This document shows positions 54,706 through 64,000 of a stretch of 64,000 nucleotides of DNA, piece after piece. Where the stretch lies: assembly GCA_905221605.1 (NCBI GenBank), contig CAJNDS010002682.1, positions 177,001 to 241,000 of the forward strand, read 5' to 3'. Position numbers and translations under genes: made by a program. Below the pieces are notes generated by a model. The model worked only from the letters and a program-made list of their open reading frames with translations. It had not been told where the DNA came from and made no database searches. The stretch's first letter is position 1. The number at the start of each line of letters is the position of its first letter. Source of the stretch: Symbiodinium natans. Its lineage: Eukaryota; Sar; Dinophyceae; Suessiales; Symbiodiniaceae.

Positions 54706-55130
54706 GTTTAGAGGGTTTAGGGTTTAGGGATTGGGTTTAGGGTGTTTAGGGCTTACACTTAAGTTTGGATGTGTATGTTATGCGGGGTGGTGGGGCCCCG
54801 GCGATTGGGGTTTAGTGTTTGAGGTTTAGAGTTTTCAGGGATTTTGGAGTTTAGGGTTCTTAGCATGTTTCTGGTTTAGGGAGTTTAGGGTTAGTTTTGG
54901 ATATGTATATCAATGCAGGGGTGGCACGAAATGCAGTATGGGGTCGGGTTTCAGGGTTTAGGATGTAGACGGCTGTTGGGTTTCAGGGCTCCTTTGGACA
55001 TGCATACTTGGGGTAGTTAGCATTTTCAGCGCAAAGGGCTTTATAAAGGGACAATAAGTATAACAAGATAAAATAAGGTTATTGTGTTTCAACTCCTGTA
55101 TTCTCCGCATTGGCATCGCGTCTCATAGCC
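54706..55130. other. Decayed TTTAGGG sequence and unique DNA
   Basis: Scattered G-strand words and two TATGTATATCAATGC/GTATGTTATGC-like repeats. No exon. Confidence 0.4.
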
Positions 55131-55140
55131 CAATGACCAG

Positions 55141-55182
55141 GAAGCCAAGACGACGCGGAGCGGCCGGCGAGACGACGTGAAG
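55141..55182 (+). CDS. Candidate 42-bp microexon
   Basis: After CAATGACCAG it reads EAKTTRSGRRDDV and ends before GTTGGG. It is basic/acidic and very short, so evidence is limited. Confidence 0.3.
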
Positions 55183-55244
55183 TTGGGCCAAGTTGTAGGC
55201 CCTTACACTCGTGCCCTCCTACACCCTATTAACCCTGAGCCTCG

Positions 55245-55302
55245 AGAACCCTAAACCCTAAACCCTAGACCCTAGACCCTAACCCCTAAACCCTAAACCC
55301 TA
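55245..55302. repeat. CCCTAAA/CCCTAGA array
   Basis: Eight units. Confidence 0.92.
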
Positions 55303-55310
55303 AAGTCAAG

Positions 55311-55356
55311 CGCGATGGAGCTGTGGCCCGGCTGTTGGGGGAGTTGCCGTCACGGG
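55311..55356 (+). CDS. Candidate 46-bp microexon
   Basis: It lies between TAAAGTCAAG and GTTTAG and reads RDGAVARLLGELPSR. The donor is the first bases of a telomeric unit. Confidence 0.35.
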
Positions 55357-55656
55357 GTTTAGTTTAGGGCTCAGGGGTTTTTAGGGCCTAAGGGTTTGGG
55401 TTTGGGGTTTAGGGTTGAGCCGGCCCGGTTAATGAATGCCGCCGGCAAACTTGCTTGTTCTTCATCGGGGCGCTAAACTTCCGACACCCAACCCATTACC
55501 CACCGAGAGCCATTAAGAGAAGAAAAAAGCCCTGCTTCTTGAGCGTGGTGACTACGTTAAGCATTTTGGGGGGGGGACTTTAGAAGGGGATTGCAGTAGG
55601 TATAGAATGGGTCCCCTGTTTTGGGAACTGCCCAAATCCTAAACCCTGAATCCTTA

Positions 55657-55793
55657 CTTGGAGGTTCCTGGTACTTGTTCTTCAATCATAACTGTACTTA
55701 AAACCCGCCTATACGCCCCTTCCAGTGCCCTAATATGGTTATGAGTACAGTTATAAGAACAGTTATAGTTGGTTAGTAAGTACCATGAACTAC
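55657..55793. mobile_element. Inverted-repeat element, family A, without array
   Basis: It starts CTTGGAGGTTCCTGGTACTT and ends AAGTACCATGAACTACC. Its core is CCAGTGCCCTAATATGG with GAGTACAGTTATAAGAACAG. It is collinear with 53074-53276 but has no telomeric insert, so it represents the likely 'empty' state. Confidence 0.75.
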
Positions 55794-56049
55794 CGGCTTC
55801 CGATGTCGCATTCTTTGCGCTCTTTGGCCACCTCAAGGTCACGTGGCAAGATCGGGGTTTCGGGTTTCGGGTTTAGGGTTTAGGGTTTAGGGTTTTGCGA
55901 GCACTCTGCAACCATGCGCCACCAAAGCCGCAGCTGTGTTATGAGGGCCGGCCCCAATCCTGACCCCAATCCTGACAGCCAAGCAATGCCAAACTCCCCA
56001 AGTCCGGAGAGTAAGTCTCAAGCCCCTGATGGGCTGGAGCCTATGACTA

Positions 56050-56130
56050 GCAGTTTAGGGTTTAGGGTTTGGGGTTTAGGGTTTAGGGTTTAGGGTTTAG
56101 GGTTTAGGGTTTAGGGTTTAGGGTTTAGGG
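56050..56130. repeat. TTTAGGG array
   Basis: Eleven units. Confidence 0.96.
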
Positions 56131-56385
56131 TCTGGCAGCAAGCCCCACGGCTCTGCTGTAAACATACGAAGGCACTGGGCCATTTTCCACGAACCCTAAA
56201 ACCTCGGAAACCCCACCAACAACCCCCAAGCCTTAAGCTCCTTTAAACGCCTTTTCGCCCAGCAGCTTTTTTGGCACCCCGGCGACAAAGGGACCGGAGA
56301 GTTTGCTTGGGGGGCAGAACTCGGAAGCCTAAAGCCCTAGAGGGCAGCGGCTCCGGTCGACCCAGAACGCTCTAATCCATAAAGA

Positions 56386-56430
56386 GGGTTTAGGGTTTAG
56401 GGTTTAGGGTTTAGGGTTTAGGGTTTAGGG
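56386..56430. repeat. TTTAGGG array
   Basis: Six perfect units. Confidence 0.95.
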
Positions 56431-56665
56431 TAGCTTCAAGCGCCATGGCATCCTGGCTTGCTACACTGCCGTCCGCGGCAGAGGAGGAGGACCCAGATTA
56501 GTGCTTTGGATACGATTGAGGGGGGAAAGGCCACTCACGTGATCGGGTATTGTCCCACTACCATCATGGTAACCCTGAAGCTCTGCGTACTCAGGCACGT
56601 CTTCGCACGCCCCCAACCTTACCCGACCTCTCTAAACCCCCAAACCCTAAAACCCCAAACCCCAG

Positions 56666-56737
56666 CAAAACCCAAAAGCTGCGCGCAAGCCGGAGGAGGC
56701 GGAGGAAGAAGGTTCCCCAGAGGCCCAGGACCAGTGA
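56666..56737 (+). CDS. Candidate 3'-terminal acidic exon with stop
   Basis: The acceptor CTAAAACCCCAAACCCCAG is made of telomeric variants. The frame reads QNPKAARKPEEAEEEGSPEA then QDQ and stops at TGA (56735). An acidic C-terminal tail after repeat-supplied splice signals fits the pattern of this region. The upstream exon is not identified. Confidence 0.45.
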   Translation, partial: QNPKAARKPEEAEEEGSPEAQDQ

Positions 56738-57252
56738 TCCTCCCTCCGGGTTGAGGGTTCGGGGTTTAGGGCTTAGGGCTTAGGGTTTCGGGATTTAAGG
56801 GTTTAGGGATAAAGGGCGTGGGGGTGTTTTGCGGTCGTGCTGTGCGATGACGGCACCCCAGGGATCCTGTTCACGTGAACTGAGGCCAGGGATTGTAGGG
56901 ATGCTCCGAGTGGGGTGAGGGAATGTGTGCCAAGCTTAGGCTTAGAGTTCCCTGCAACCCTAACCCTACAGTGCTACCCTAACTGGCAAGCACACCTCTC
57001 CCGGAGCGTGGCGTCTTAGGCACACGGCAGGTCCGATGAAAAAGCATGCACCATTCCTCCAGTCGCGCAGACCCCAAACCCCAAACCCTAGGCCCTAAAC
57101 CCGACCAACATTTTGCGCCCCGCCGCCTATCTTGACCAAAGAGACGCTGCTGGCCATGCCGAAATGCTGAGATGCCTATGAACTTCGGGCCGTAGATGGT
57201 TTCAGGGTTATAGGGGTGTAGGGTTTGCGGGTGTAGAGCAATGTTTTCCTCG
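56738..57252. other. Unique sequence, nothing recognised
   Basis: It starts with decayed TTTAGGG units (56757-56810) after the candidate terminal exon. No other feature. Confidence 0.4.
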
Positions 57253-57343
57253 CCCTAAACCCTAAACCCTTCTTACGAAAGTGCGGGCAGTTAGGGCGAA
57301 GACCTTCAGTTCCTCAAAGAACTCGCGACATCGGCATCCTCAG

Positions 57344-57424
57344 CACAATCGGAGCCCATGGGAGCGCGATGAACGGCCGGCCGCCCTGGAACGGCAGCGT
57401 CGGCTCGCCGCAATGAGAACCGGG
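57344..57424 (+). CDS. Candidate microexon, 81 bp, phase 0-0
   Basis: It lies between ACATCGGCATCCTCAG and GTCCTT and reads HNRSPWERDERPAALERQRR then LAAMRTG. The R/E/A-rich helical composition is like the other islands. Weak C-units (57253-57270) precede and G-rich sequence follows. Family unknown. Confidence 0.45.
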
Positions 57425-58248
57425 GTCCTTGCGGGGAGAGGAGGGCCGGGGAGGGAGGGCACCTAAAATTTTGGGTCACTGACACTGTTCCGTCCTGTTT
57501 GGGAGTTGGGGGTGAGGGAGGCTTCAGGGTTTTGGGGTTTTGGGGGTTTAGGGTCCAGGGCTTAGGGCTTTTTTAGGCTGGGTAGGCCCTTGGAGACCCC
57601 TTCATGTTTTCCTGATTAGATGTCGGCTTCGAGATACGTGTCAGGCACTTCGCTGGCTTTAAGACAGGGTGCCCTTGCGCATACCGCACGCGCGCAACAA
57701 GGGTTTTCGAGCCTCCCGGAAATAACCGGTTCCTACACCCCACACCCCACACCCCAAACCAAAGCCCAAAGCCCAAAGCCCAAAGCCCAAAGCCCAAAGC
57801 CCAAGCCCAAACCCTAAACCCTAAACCCTAATCAGGCTCAAGGGCTTCGGGTTCAGGGTTTGGCACCCATCTTTTTCATCCTCGGACGCGGCCCGGCGCC
57901 GGTGCTCCCCCCAGTCTTTAGCTCCCACAAGAGCTTCCTTGCCCCAAGCCCTAAAGCTTATACACCCTAAACCCTATAACCTCCTATAATCCCTAAATGC
58001 TAAACCCTAGACCTTTCAATCCCTAAACACTAAACCTGATAAACCCCAAACCCCAAGCCTTACAAACGCTAAGCCCTAAACCTCATAAACCCCAAGAAAG
58101 CTGAAGTGAAAACAAGAAGTCAGAGTCTGCCAAGGTGGTGGACTCATCGCTTCTCAACTCGCGCAGGCGAAGCAGTGGGGATTTGGAAATAGGGTTGGGG
58201 TTTGTGGTGTTGGGCTTACATACGGTTCAGGCCCCTGCCAAGTACTAG
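57425..58248. other. Unique to weakly repetitive sequence
   Basis: It includes CAAAGCC repeats at 57758-57810 and decayed CCCTAAA words at 57960-58095. No exon is identified. Confidence 0.4.
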
Positions 58249-58289
58249 CACAAGAGGAGCGCTTCTCACGGATTTTGGAGAAGCACTTG
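58249..58289 (+). CDS. Candidate 41-bp microexon
   Basis: It lies between AAGTACTAG and GTTGTT and reads QEERFSRILEKHL, a short amphipathic helix. Very short, so weak evidence. Confidence 0.3.
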
Positions 58290-58549
58290 GTTGTTCTTCA
58301 ATTCTGGAAGTTCAGCTGCATCCTTCTGTCGGAAGAGGCGCCTAAAGCCGCCTAAACGGTCGTTGCTCACGGTAGCTGCTGGAGGCTTTGAGGGCTGAGT
58401 CTTGCACCTTGCAGACACAGGAAAATGAAGCATGTATGCCACGGGAAGAAAGCCGCAGAAGCAATGATTTGTCATGGGTATGGCGACTGGAAAAAGATAT
58501 CTGTATAAGCAATACGGTACTAATGTACCACACCTGTTTCTTGTCTCTG

Positions 58550-58850
58550 TATGTATGTGTGTGTGTCTCGCTCTTTCTCTGTTGTTTCTCTTTCTCCCTC
58601 TCTCTCTATCTCCCTCTCTCCTTCTCTCTCTCTCTCTCTCTCGCTCTCTTTCTCTCTCGCTCTCTCGCTCTCTCGCTCTGTCGCTCTCTCGCTCTCGCGC
58701 TCTCGCGCTCCCTCGCTCTGGCGCTCTCTCGCTCTCTCGCTCTCTCGCTCTCTCGCTCTCTCGCTCTCTCGCTCTCTCGCTCTCTCGCTCTCTCGCTCTC
58801 TCTCTCTCTCTGTCTCTCACTCTCTCTCTCTCACTCTATCTCCGAGTATT
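58550..58850. repeat. 300-bp CT/CTCTCTCG tract
   Basis: It is pure pyrimidine with regular G (TCGCTCTC units), ending 20 bp before the exon acceptor at 58869. Open frames through it (SLALSRSLAL or RERESERA repeats) are artefacts. It may act as a hugely expanded polypyrimidine tract. Confidence 0.93.
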
Positions 58851-58869
58851 GAGTCTCCGCTTGTTCCAG

Positions 58870-58959
58870 AGGCCTTCCTGTGTACGGACCTACTTTAGCG
58901 AGTACGACAAGGTGGAGCCAGAGTTGCGCACCTTCGTCTCAAAACCTATGGGCCTTTGG
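58870..58959 (+). CDS. Candidate exon, 90 bp, phase 0-0
   Basis: The acceptor CCGCTTGTTCCAG lies after the CT tract and the donor is GTTGAG. It encodes RPSCVRTYFSEYDKVEPELR then TFVSKPMGLW, with mixed composition suggesting a folded protein. The frame stays open through the next candidate exon, so the two could also be one. Family not recognised. Confidence 0.5.
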
Positions 58960-59036
58960 GTTGAGGGCCTGGGCGGTGAGGGCAGGCGTGGAAACTTGGG
59001 AGTGCGGCCCTGGGAAGTCCTGCGACTTACATTCAG

Positions 59037-59142
59037 AGAGCTACCCTTGTCCAGCTTTGAGCCAAGCTGCGTGCTGCAGCACACCAACTTGGAGGTTTCT
59101 TCTCGAACTGCACGGTTGAGGGCCATAGTTTTCCCAGCTGAG
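59037..59142 (+). CDS. Candidate exon with canonical donor
   Basis: ELPLSSFEPSCVLQHTNLEV then SSRTARLRAIVFPAE is followed by GAG|GTAAGT, the best 5' splice site in the window. The acceptor is probably CTTACATTCAG at 59036. Its phase relative to 58959 is unsettled. Function unknown. Confidence 0.5.
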
Positions 59143-59828
59143 GTAAGTCTCGAGATGGCAGCACAGGGAGTAACACCAGCAAGTCCGCCGCGCAGCAGCT
59201 TGGCGCACAGCGACCCTGTTGCCCTCGCCCGGCAGTCCGCCCTAAGAATGCTGCTGCTGGGAGCTTGGGTAGTGCTAAGTAGGGTAGGTATGCTGAATAC
59301 ACTTGTACCTATAGGAACTACACAGGTACTACACTTGTAGCCCTGCAAATCCCCAAACTCCGAAACCCCTACACCCCAAAGCCCTCAACCCGAAACCCCA
59401 AACTCCTCAAGCCCCCGAGCCACAGCCCTTGGACCCCGAGGCAGGGCTACAGGCGATGGCGGGCTGCACACGGCGCACGCTGCCCGTGCTGCGGCCGAGG
59501 GCGCACGCCTGAGCCGCGGCGTGGCTCCGCCACCTCGAAGGGCCTCAGCGAGGCGCACTTTGTTGTGGGGTTGTGGGGTTGTGGGGTTTTGGGGTTTTGG
59601 TGTTTTGGGGTTGTGGGGTTTTGGGGTTGTGGGTTTTGCGGTTTTTTGGGCTTGGGGATGTTTGGTTTTGGGTTTTAGGTTGTGGGGCTTTAGGTTTTTG
59701 GGGTGCAGGGTCTTAGCCCGAAACCCTGTAACCCCCCCCATCAGTTGACACAGGACAGTTGCAGCCCGAGGCTCCTTCCTACTATTTGCTGAAGAACCCC
59801 CCCCCAAAAAAAAAAATGGAAAGTGTTA
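59143..59828. other. Unique and G/T-rich sequence
   Basis: It includes GTTGTGGGG/GTTTTGGGG repeats (59568-59700) that look like far-decayed telomeric units. A GC-rich piece at 59460-59530 could be an exon (HTAHAARAAAEGARLSRG, plus). The boundaries are not clear. Confidence 0.35.
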
Positions 59829-59831
59829 TTC

Positions 59832-60002
59832 CCCTAAACCCTAAACCCTAAACCCTAAACCCTAAACCCTAAACCCTAAACCCTAAACCCTAAACCCTAA
59901 ACCCTAAACCCTAAACCCTAAACCCTAAACCCTAAACCCTAAACCCTAAACCCTAAACCCTAATAAATAATAAACCCTAAACCCTAACTCTAAACCCTAA
60001 AC
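59832..60002. repeat. CCCTAAA array
   Basis: About 23 units with an ATAAATAATAA interruption near 59963. Confidence 0.97.
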
Positions 60003-60129
60003 TTCCTGAAGACCAAAACCAAACTGGAAATCTGGCCTCATCATGGGAACATCAGGACCCAACTCCAGCCTCTAGCCTTGTTCCTTGTTCAAGGGTGGTG
60101 GTTCTCGGTAGAAACTTGATGAGTTCTGC

Positions 60130-60265
60130 AAACCCTAAACCCTAAACCCTAAACCCTAAACCCTAAACCCTAAACCCTAAACCCTAAACCCTAAACCCTA
60201 AACCCTAAACCCTAAACCCTAAACCCTAAACCCTAAACCCTAAACCCTAAACCCTAAACCCCAAA
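60130..60265. repeat. CCCTAAA array
   Basis: Nineteen perfect units. Confidence 0.97.
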
Positions 60266-60694
60266 CAAGCATGCCCACTACGTCCCGCAGAACCTAGACG
60301 TAGTAAGTAGCCCAAGCCGCCACGAAACAACGGCACTCCCACTTTCTCGCAGGGTCCCAGCCACACCTTAGGGACTCAAGTTGGCCCTACCCCTACCCCT
60401 CCTCCCCCGCCCCTCCCCCCCCACACCGCAGCAAGAAAGGCAGGGCGCGCCGCAATAGTGAGACCATGGCAATGTATTGTTTCTCCATAAAAAAAACCAT
60501 GGGAATGTATTTTCTTTCGCCGATCCAAGCTGCAGCTCAGCAGGCAGAAAAAGAAGCCTGCAGACAGTTTTTCTTTAGATGTGGTGGTATTTACCCATAC
60601 GAAACCCCTGCAAAGGAGAGCAATCTTGCAGCCGGATTTTCGACGAACAAAAACTCTTTAAATGTGAAGGTATTAGTTAAGATGATGCTCGGAT
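60266..60694. other. Unique sequence, possible short exon
   Basis: CGCAG|AACCTAGACGTA|GTAAGT at 60287-60307 has a good donor but only four codons. A plus frame 60466-60711 is open (including AAAQQAEKEACRQFFFRCGG) without defined splice sites. Confidence 0.35.
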
Positions 60695-60741
60695 TAAACC
60701 CTAAACCCTAAACCCTAAACCCTAAACCCTAAACCCTAAAT
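60695..60741. repeat. CCCTAAA array
   Basis: Six units running into TCCTCAG, the acceptor of the next exon candidate. Confidence 0.95.
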
Positions 60742-60747
60742 CCTCAG

Positions 60748-60844
60748 GCGTCGACTGCGGTCCCCAACACCGGAGCAGTGCCAGAGGAGCGCTTGTCTAG
60801 CCAAGAGCTGACCTCCGCCTTGGATCCTCCGAGGTCGTTGAGCA
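60748..60844 (+). CDS. Candidate exon
   Basis: The acceptor CCCTAAATCCTCAG is made by the last telomeric unit. It reads ASTAVPNTGAVPEERLSSQE then LTSALDPPRSLS and ends before GTTTTT. C-array immediately before and G-array at 60869 give the typical layout. Family unknown. Confidence 0.5.
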
Positions 60845-60868
60845 GTTTTTGCTTTCTGGGGGCCCTGG

Positions 60869-60950
60869 GGTTTAGGGTTTAGGGTTTAGGGTTTAGGAAT
60901 AGGGTTTTGGGTTTAGGGTCTAGGGTTTTTGGGTTTAGGGTTTAGGGTCT
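60869..60950. repeat. TTTAGGG array, degenerate
   Basis: About 10 units with TTTTGGG and TCTAGGG forms. Confidence 0.92.
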
Positions 60951-61049
60951 ATGTTGAGTCAGAGGGAGAGAGCTTGATGGGCCCGCCTGAGTCTCTTAGG
61001 GCTTTTGTGTGGGGATTGGGTACAAAGTAGACCCCAAGAAGACCTTCAG

Positions 61050-61112
61050 AGTTTAGGGTTTCGGGTTTAGGGTTTAGGGTTTCGGGTTTCGGGTTTAGGG
61101 TTTAGGGTTTAG
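61050..61112. repeat. TTTAGGG/TTTCGGG array
   Basis: Eight units, three of them TTTCGGG. Confidence 0.93.
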
Positions 61113-61206
61113 GCTTGCTTGCGGTTGCACCACTTGATATCCCTACAATGTCGCTGCAATAGAGCACTACTACATATTTATTCTTCAGGCTAAGCCCTGA
61201 TTGCAG

Positions 61207-61313
61207 GGTTCACCCTGGCCAAGGTAAGGGACTGGACTCAGCCGGACACCGTACGCGCCCACCGCCGTGTGGTGAGGGAGCGCCAGAAGAGGGGCCGCTC
61301 GGCCCAGTTGGCG
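61207..61313 (+). CDS. Candidate basic exon
   Basis: After CCTGATTGCAG it reads FTLAKVRDWTQPDTVRAHRR then VVRERQKRGRSAQLA and ends before GTTCCC. It contains an internal AAG|GTAAGG that could be a cryptic donor. It is strongly basic, unlike the acidic islands, and possibly nucleic-acid binding. Family not recognised. Confidence 0.5.
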
Positions 61314-61479
61314 GTTCCCAAAATTGGGGTTTAGGGTTTAGGGCGTACGGCTTAGGGTTTAGGGCTTCGCTGCCGGTTTGGGATTCTTTTGGGGTTCCGG
61401 GAATCATGAAGGATGAGAATATTCGGGGCATGAAAGAAAGGTGCCTTCATTATTAAGGCCAAAACCCGAAGACCCTAAA

Positions 61480-62105
61480 ACCCAAAACCCCTAGTTAAGC
61501 CTTCAACCCCTACTTAAGTCCTAAACCCTAAGCCCCAAACCCCAACCCCAAAAAACCCAAAAACCCTAAACCCTAAACCCCTACTTAAGTCCTAAACCCT
61601 AAACCCCAAACCCCAAACCCCAAAAAAACCAAAAAACCCTAAACCCTAAACCCCTACTTAAATCCTAAACCCTAAACCCCAAACCCCAAAACACCAAAAA
61701 ACCCTAAACCCTAAACCCCTACTTAAGTCCTAAACCCTAAACCCTAAACCCCAAACCCCAAACCCCAAAAAAACCAAAAAACCCTAAACCCCAAACCGCA
61801 AAAAACCCTAAACCCTAAACCCCAAATCCCAAACCCCAAAAAACCCTAAACCCTAAACCCCAAACCCCAAAAAAACCAAAAAACCCTAAACCCTAAACCC
61901 CTACTTAAGTCCGAAACCCTAAACCCTAAACCCCAAACCCCAAAAACCCCAAAAACCCCTAAACCCTAAACCCTAAACCCCAAACCCTAAACCCTAAACC
62001 CCAAACCCCAAACCCCAAAAACCCCAAAAACCCCAAAAACCCCTAAAACCCCTAAAACCCCTAAAACCCCTAAAACCCCTAAAACCCCTAAAACCCCTAA
62101 ACCCA
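61480..62105. repeat. Higher-order repeat built from CCCTAAA variants
   Basis: A compound unit recurs about five times with period variation: CCCTAAACCCC, then CTACTTAAGTCC, then CCCCAAACCCCAAAAAAACC, then AAAAAACCC. The right end becomes CCCCTAAAA repeats. Confidence 0.93.
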
Positions 62106-62116
62106 AAAGCTCCCAG

Positions 62117-62178
62117 GAGCCCTGGCGCGCGAAAGCGCCAGCACAACGCGGTGCAAGTCCACGCGTCGGTCCCTCGAG
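62117..62178 (+). CDS. Candidate microexon
   Basis: It lies between AAAGCTCCCAG and GTAGGG and reads EPWRAKAPAQRGASPRVGPS. The donor is strong (CTCGAG|GTAGGG). C-array precedes it and a G-array follows at 62208. An open minus frame also covers it. Confidence 0.4.
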
Positions 62179-62207
62179 GTAGGGAAGGGCGTGCGGGTTT
62201 CAAAGTG

Positions 62208-62300
62208 AGGGTTTAGGGTTTAGGGTTTAGGGTTTAGGGCTTAGGGTTTAGGGTTTAGGGCTCAGGGCTTAGTGCTTAGGGCTTAGGGCTTAGGGCTTAG
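62208..62300. repeat. TTTAGGG/TTAGGGC array
   Basis: Thirteen units, with a block of GCTTAGG at the right. Confidence 0.95.
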
Positions 62301-62621
62301 TGACATGCAGAATCCCCTCAAGGGTTATCGCATAGGGGCGACTTGCTCAGAAAAGGTGCCCTATAATTTCTTGGAGGGTAGCATCGGGAGGATATACGGT
62401 TCACTCGCTACATTCCGAACGAGTAGGTTTGAGGGTTGCGGGCTCTGGCTTTTTGGGCACGTTTGGGCCTTTAGGGCTTATGGGGTTTGTGTTTAGGGCT
62501 TAGGGTTTGAAGGCTGACCCACACGAAATTTTTGAGGGCGTTGAGGGTTTGGGGTTGAGGATGTGGCGCGAGGGCTGTATTTGCGGAGGCTTCAGAGTGC
62601 AGGCCCTAAACCCTAAAGCTT
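62301..62621. other. Unique sequence, nothing recognised
   Basis: A short plus frame 62305-62496 has no supporting splice context. Decayed G-units lie at 62455-62570. Confidence 0.35.
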
Positions 62622-62717
62622 GCGATGTTCTTATACTAACAGTCCTTAGTAGGGATCTTAGTGGGGGGGTACGATACTCCCCCGAAAGGACTGTTAGGAT
62701 AAGGGGGAACATCCCAA
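62622..62717. mobile_element. Inverted-repeat element, family B, second copy
   Basis: GATGTTCTTATACTAACAG and CTGTTAGGATAAGGGGGAAC are inverted arms with CCTTAGTAGG and ATACTCCCCC between. It is the same family as 14958-15063, with a slightly truncated left end. Confidence 0.7.
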
Positions 62718-62732
62718 CCTAAAGCGCTTAGT

Positions 62733-62825
62733 AGCCCTAAACCCTAAACCCTAAACCCTAAACCCTAAACCCTAAACCCTAAACCCTAAACCCTAAACCC
62801 TAAACCCTAAACCCTAAACCCTAAA
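62733..62825. repeat. CCCTAAA array
   Basis: Thirteen perfect units. Confidence 0.97.
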
Positions 62826-62961
62826 GCCCTTGAACACCAAGCCATATGAAAGATGCCGGAAGAGTGGTTCCAAGGCTGGCCCTAAGAGTCGTCAAGCAAG
62901 CCAAGGCCCTGACTTAGGGGTGGTTAGGTCTTCTAGGGCTTTTCGAACTGAAACATTTTAT

Positions 62962-63080
62962 TTAGGTTTAGGGTTTAGGGTTTAGGGTTTAGGGTTTAGG
63001 GTTTAGGGTTTAGGGTTTAGGGTTTAGGGTTTAGGGTTTAGGGTTTAGGATTTAGGGTTTAGGGTTTAGGGTTTAGGGTT
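62962..63080. repeat. TTTAGGG array
   Basis: Seventeen units with one TTTAGGA. It follows a 136-bp island in which I see no clear exon. Confidence 0.97.
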
Positions 63081-63284
63081 TACCCTTCGACTCCCACCCT
63101 AAAACAAAGCAGGGCAAGGTTATTTGCAAGCAGGGTTGCACAACCCTAAATTCTAATAAGGGCGCCGTAGCCAGTTAAACACAGCTACGACAACCTGGGA
63201 GGTTCATGGGTAGTTGACTTGTCAGTAGGGGTATACGTGAGACCGAAACCCCTAAGCCCCTAAGCCCCCAAGCCCCAAACCGCA

Positions 63285-63370
63285 AACCCCTAAACCCTAA
63301 ACCCTAAACCCTAAACCCTAAACCCTCAACCCTCAACCCTCAACCCTAAACCCTCAACCCTCAACCCTAA
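63285..63370. repeat. CCCTAAA/CCCTCAA array
   Basis: Twelve units with blocks of CCCTCAA. Confidence 0.95.
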
Positions 63371-63392
63371 CCCGCAACCCTACGTGCGTTAG

Positions 63393-63473
63393 GCAGAGTT
63401 CTCCAGAGCCGCAGACACCCAGGAACCGGCCGCTGAAGAGGCTCCTCCGAGAGGAGCCCTGACATGCAGCTAA
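63393..63473 (+). CDS. Candidate 3'-terminal acidic exon with stop
   Basis: After ACGTGCGTTAG it reads AEFSRAADTQEPAAEEAPPR then GALTCS and stops at TAA (63471). It resembles the acidic exons at 53653 and 56666. A C-array precedes it and a G-array follows at 63500. Confidence 0.4.
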   Translation, partial: AEFSRAADTQEPAAEEAPPRGALTCS

Positions 63474-63499
63474 GAGCTCATGAAGCCTCAAACCTTAGG

Positions 63500-63615
63500 G
63501 TCTAGGTAGGGGGTTAGGGTTAGGGGTTAGGGCTTAGGGTTTAGGGTTTAGGGCTTAGGGCTTAGGGTTTAGGGTTTAGGGTTTAGAGTTTAGGGTTTAG
63601 GGTTTAGGGTTTGGG
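63500..63615. repeat. TTTAGGG/TTAGGGC array
   Basis: Sixteen units, degenerate on the left. Confidence 0.95.
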
Positions 63616-63924
63616 GTCCCTCAGCCCTGAACCCTGCAGACAGGCGTTTAGGGTTAGGTGCTCTTAGGGGGGCTTCAGCTTTCGAGCTGTGTTTGGCAGA
63701 GTTTTTGGCGTTGAGGGTCCTGGGATTGTTGACGACTTATGGTTTCGAGTGCTTAGGGGTGTTTCATGTGCTCAGCAGGTAAGCTTTTGATATCCCTGCG
63801 TCCTGGGTCTATGAGCCCCCTTTTAGGAGCACAAAGGGTCAAAGCTGTCTTTTCCTCCAGAAAAGCCCAGCAAAGCAAGAGTAAGGTGGAAGGAGCCAGG
63901 GTTGATATGAGAGTTTGGATGACA
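63616..63924. other. Unique sequence, nothing recognised
   Basis: A short plus frame from 63766 (KAVFSSRKAQQSKSKVEGAR) may be part of an exon, but no boundaries are clear. Confidence 0.35.
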
Positions 63925-64000
63925 TTGGGTTTAGGGTTTAGGGTTTAGCGTTTAGGGTTTAGCGTTTAGGGTTAGGGTTTAGGGTTTAGGGTTTAGGGAC
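63925..64000. repeat. TTTAGGG array reaching the window end
   Basis: Ten units including two GTTTAGC. Being cut by the window edge does not make it a chromosome end. Confidence 0.96.

Noticed and set aside
58266-58820. 184-codon minus frame rich in RERESERA
   Set aside because: It is the complement of the CTCTCTCG tract.
63925-64000. Chromosome end
   Set aside because: The array is short, contains variants and is cut by the window edge. Similar interstitial arrays occur throughout.

Overview
This is eukaryotic nuclear DNA dominated by Arabidopsis-type telomeric sequence (TTTAGGG / CCCTAAA). More than fifty interstitial blocks are scattered over the 64 kb, and short protein-coding islands lie between them. 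The intron-rich islands, a GT31-type glycosyltransferase gene, the heavy simple repeats and one 100-N assembly gap point to a protist or alga. A chromerid, a dinoflagellate relative or another TTTAGGG alga would fit, but I cannot name the species. I see no bacterial operon, rRNA gene, credible tRNA gene or CRISPR array.

Layout. 0-1.9 kb: unassigned sequence with C-rich and GT repeats. 1.9-14.8 kb: telomeric arrays alternating with islands of about 60-300 bp, several of which read as coiled-coil or acidic microexons. 15.3-31.0 kb: a compositionally different 15.7-kb block bounded by a roughly 95-bp inverted repeat. It holds CT-rich sequence, a 3.4-kb tandem duplication split by the N gap, a foldback element, a 0.6-kb satellite in four copies, an AT-rich stretch and 2.8 kb of AATTCCTAAATTCC palindromes. 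31.0-32.3 kb: telomeric arrays and exons again. 32.3-36.1 kb: a gene fragment without telomeric introns, between copies of one dispersed repeat. 36.4-38.0 kb: two minisatellites. 38.2-64 kb: arrays and islands, including a five-exon model with a triplicated exon (41.8-43.7 kb) and the GT31 gene (48.6-51.2 kb).

The main observation is an orientation rule. Islands that look like exons are usually preceded by the C-rich form (CCCTAAA) and followed by the G-rich form (TTTAGGG). Each intervening intron therefore tends to begin with G-rich and end with C-rich repeat, so its two ends could pair in RNA, and the repeat itself often supplies splice-like sequence (GTTTAG at the start, CTAAACCCAG at the end). 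The GT31 gene is the best anchor: motifs of one known fold are split among exons separated by such repeats. Many arrays are made of their own private variant unit, and one array sits inside a small inverted-repeat element whose relatives lack it. Array gain and local amplification therefore both seem to have shaped the region.

All exon boundaries are hand-drawn from AG/GT, frame and composition, with no transcript evidence. Microexon strand calls are less certain than the GT31 and 41.8-43.7 kb models, because the C-island-G layout is symmetric on the two strands.
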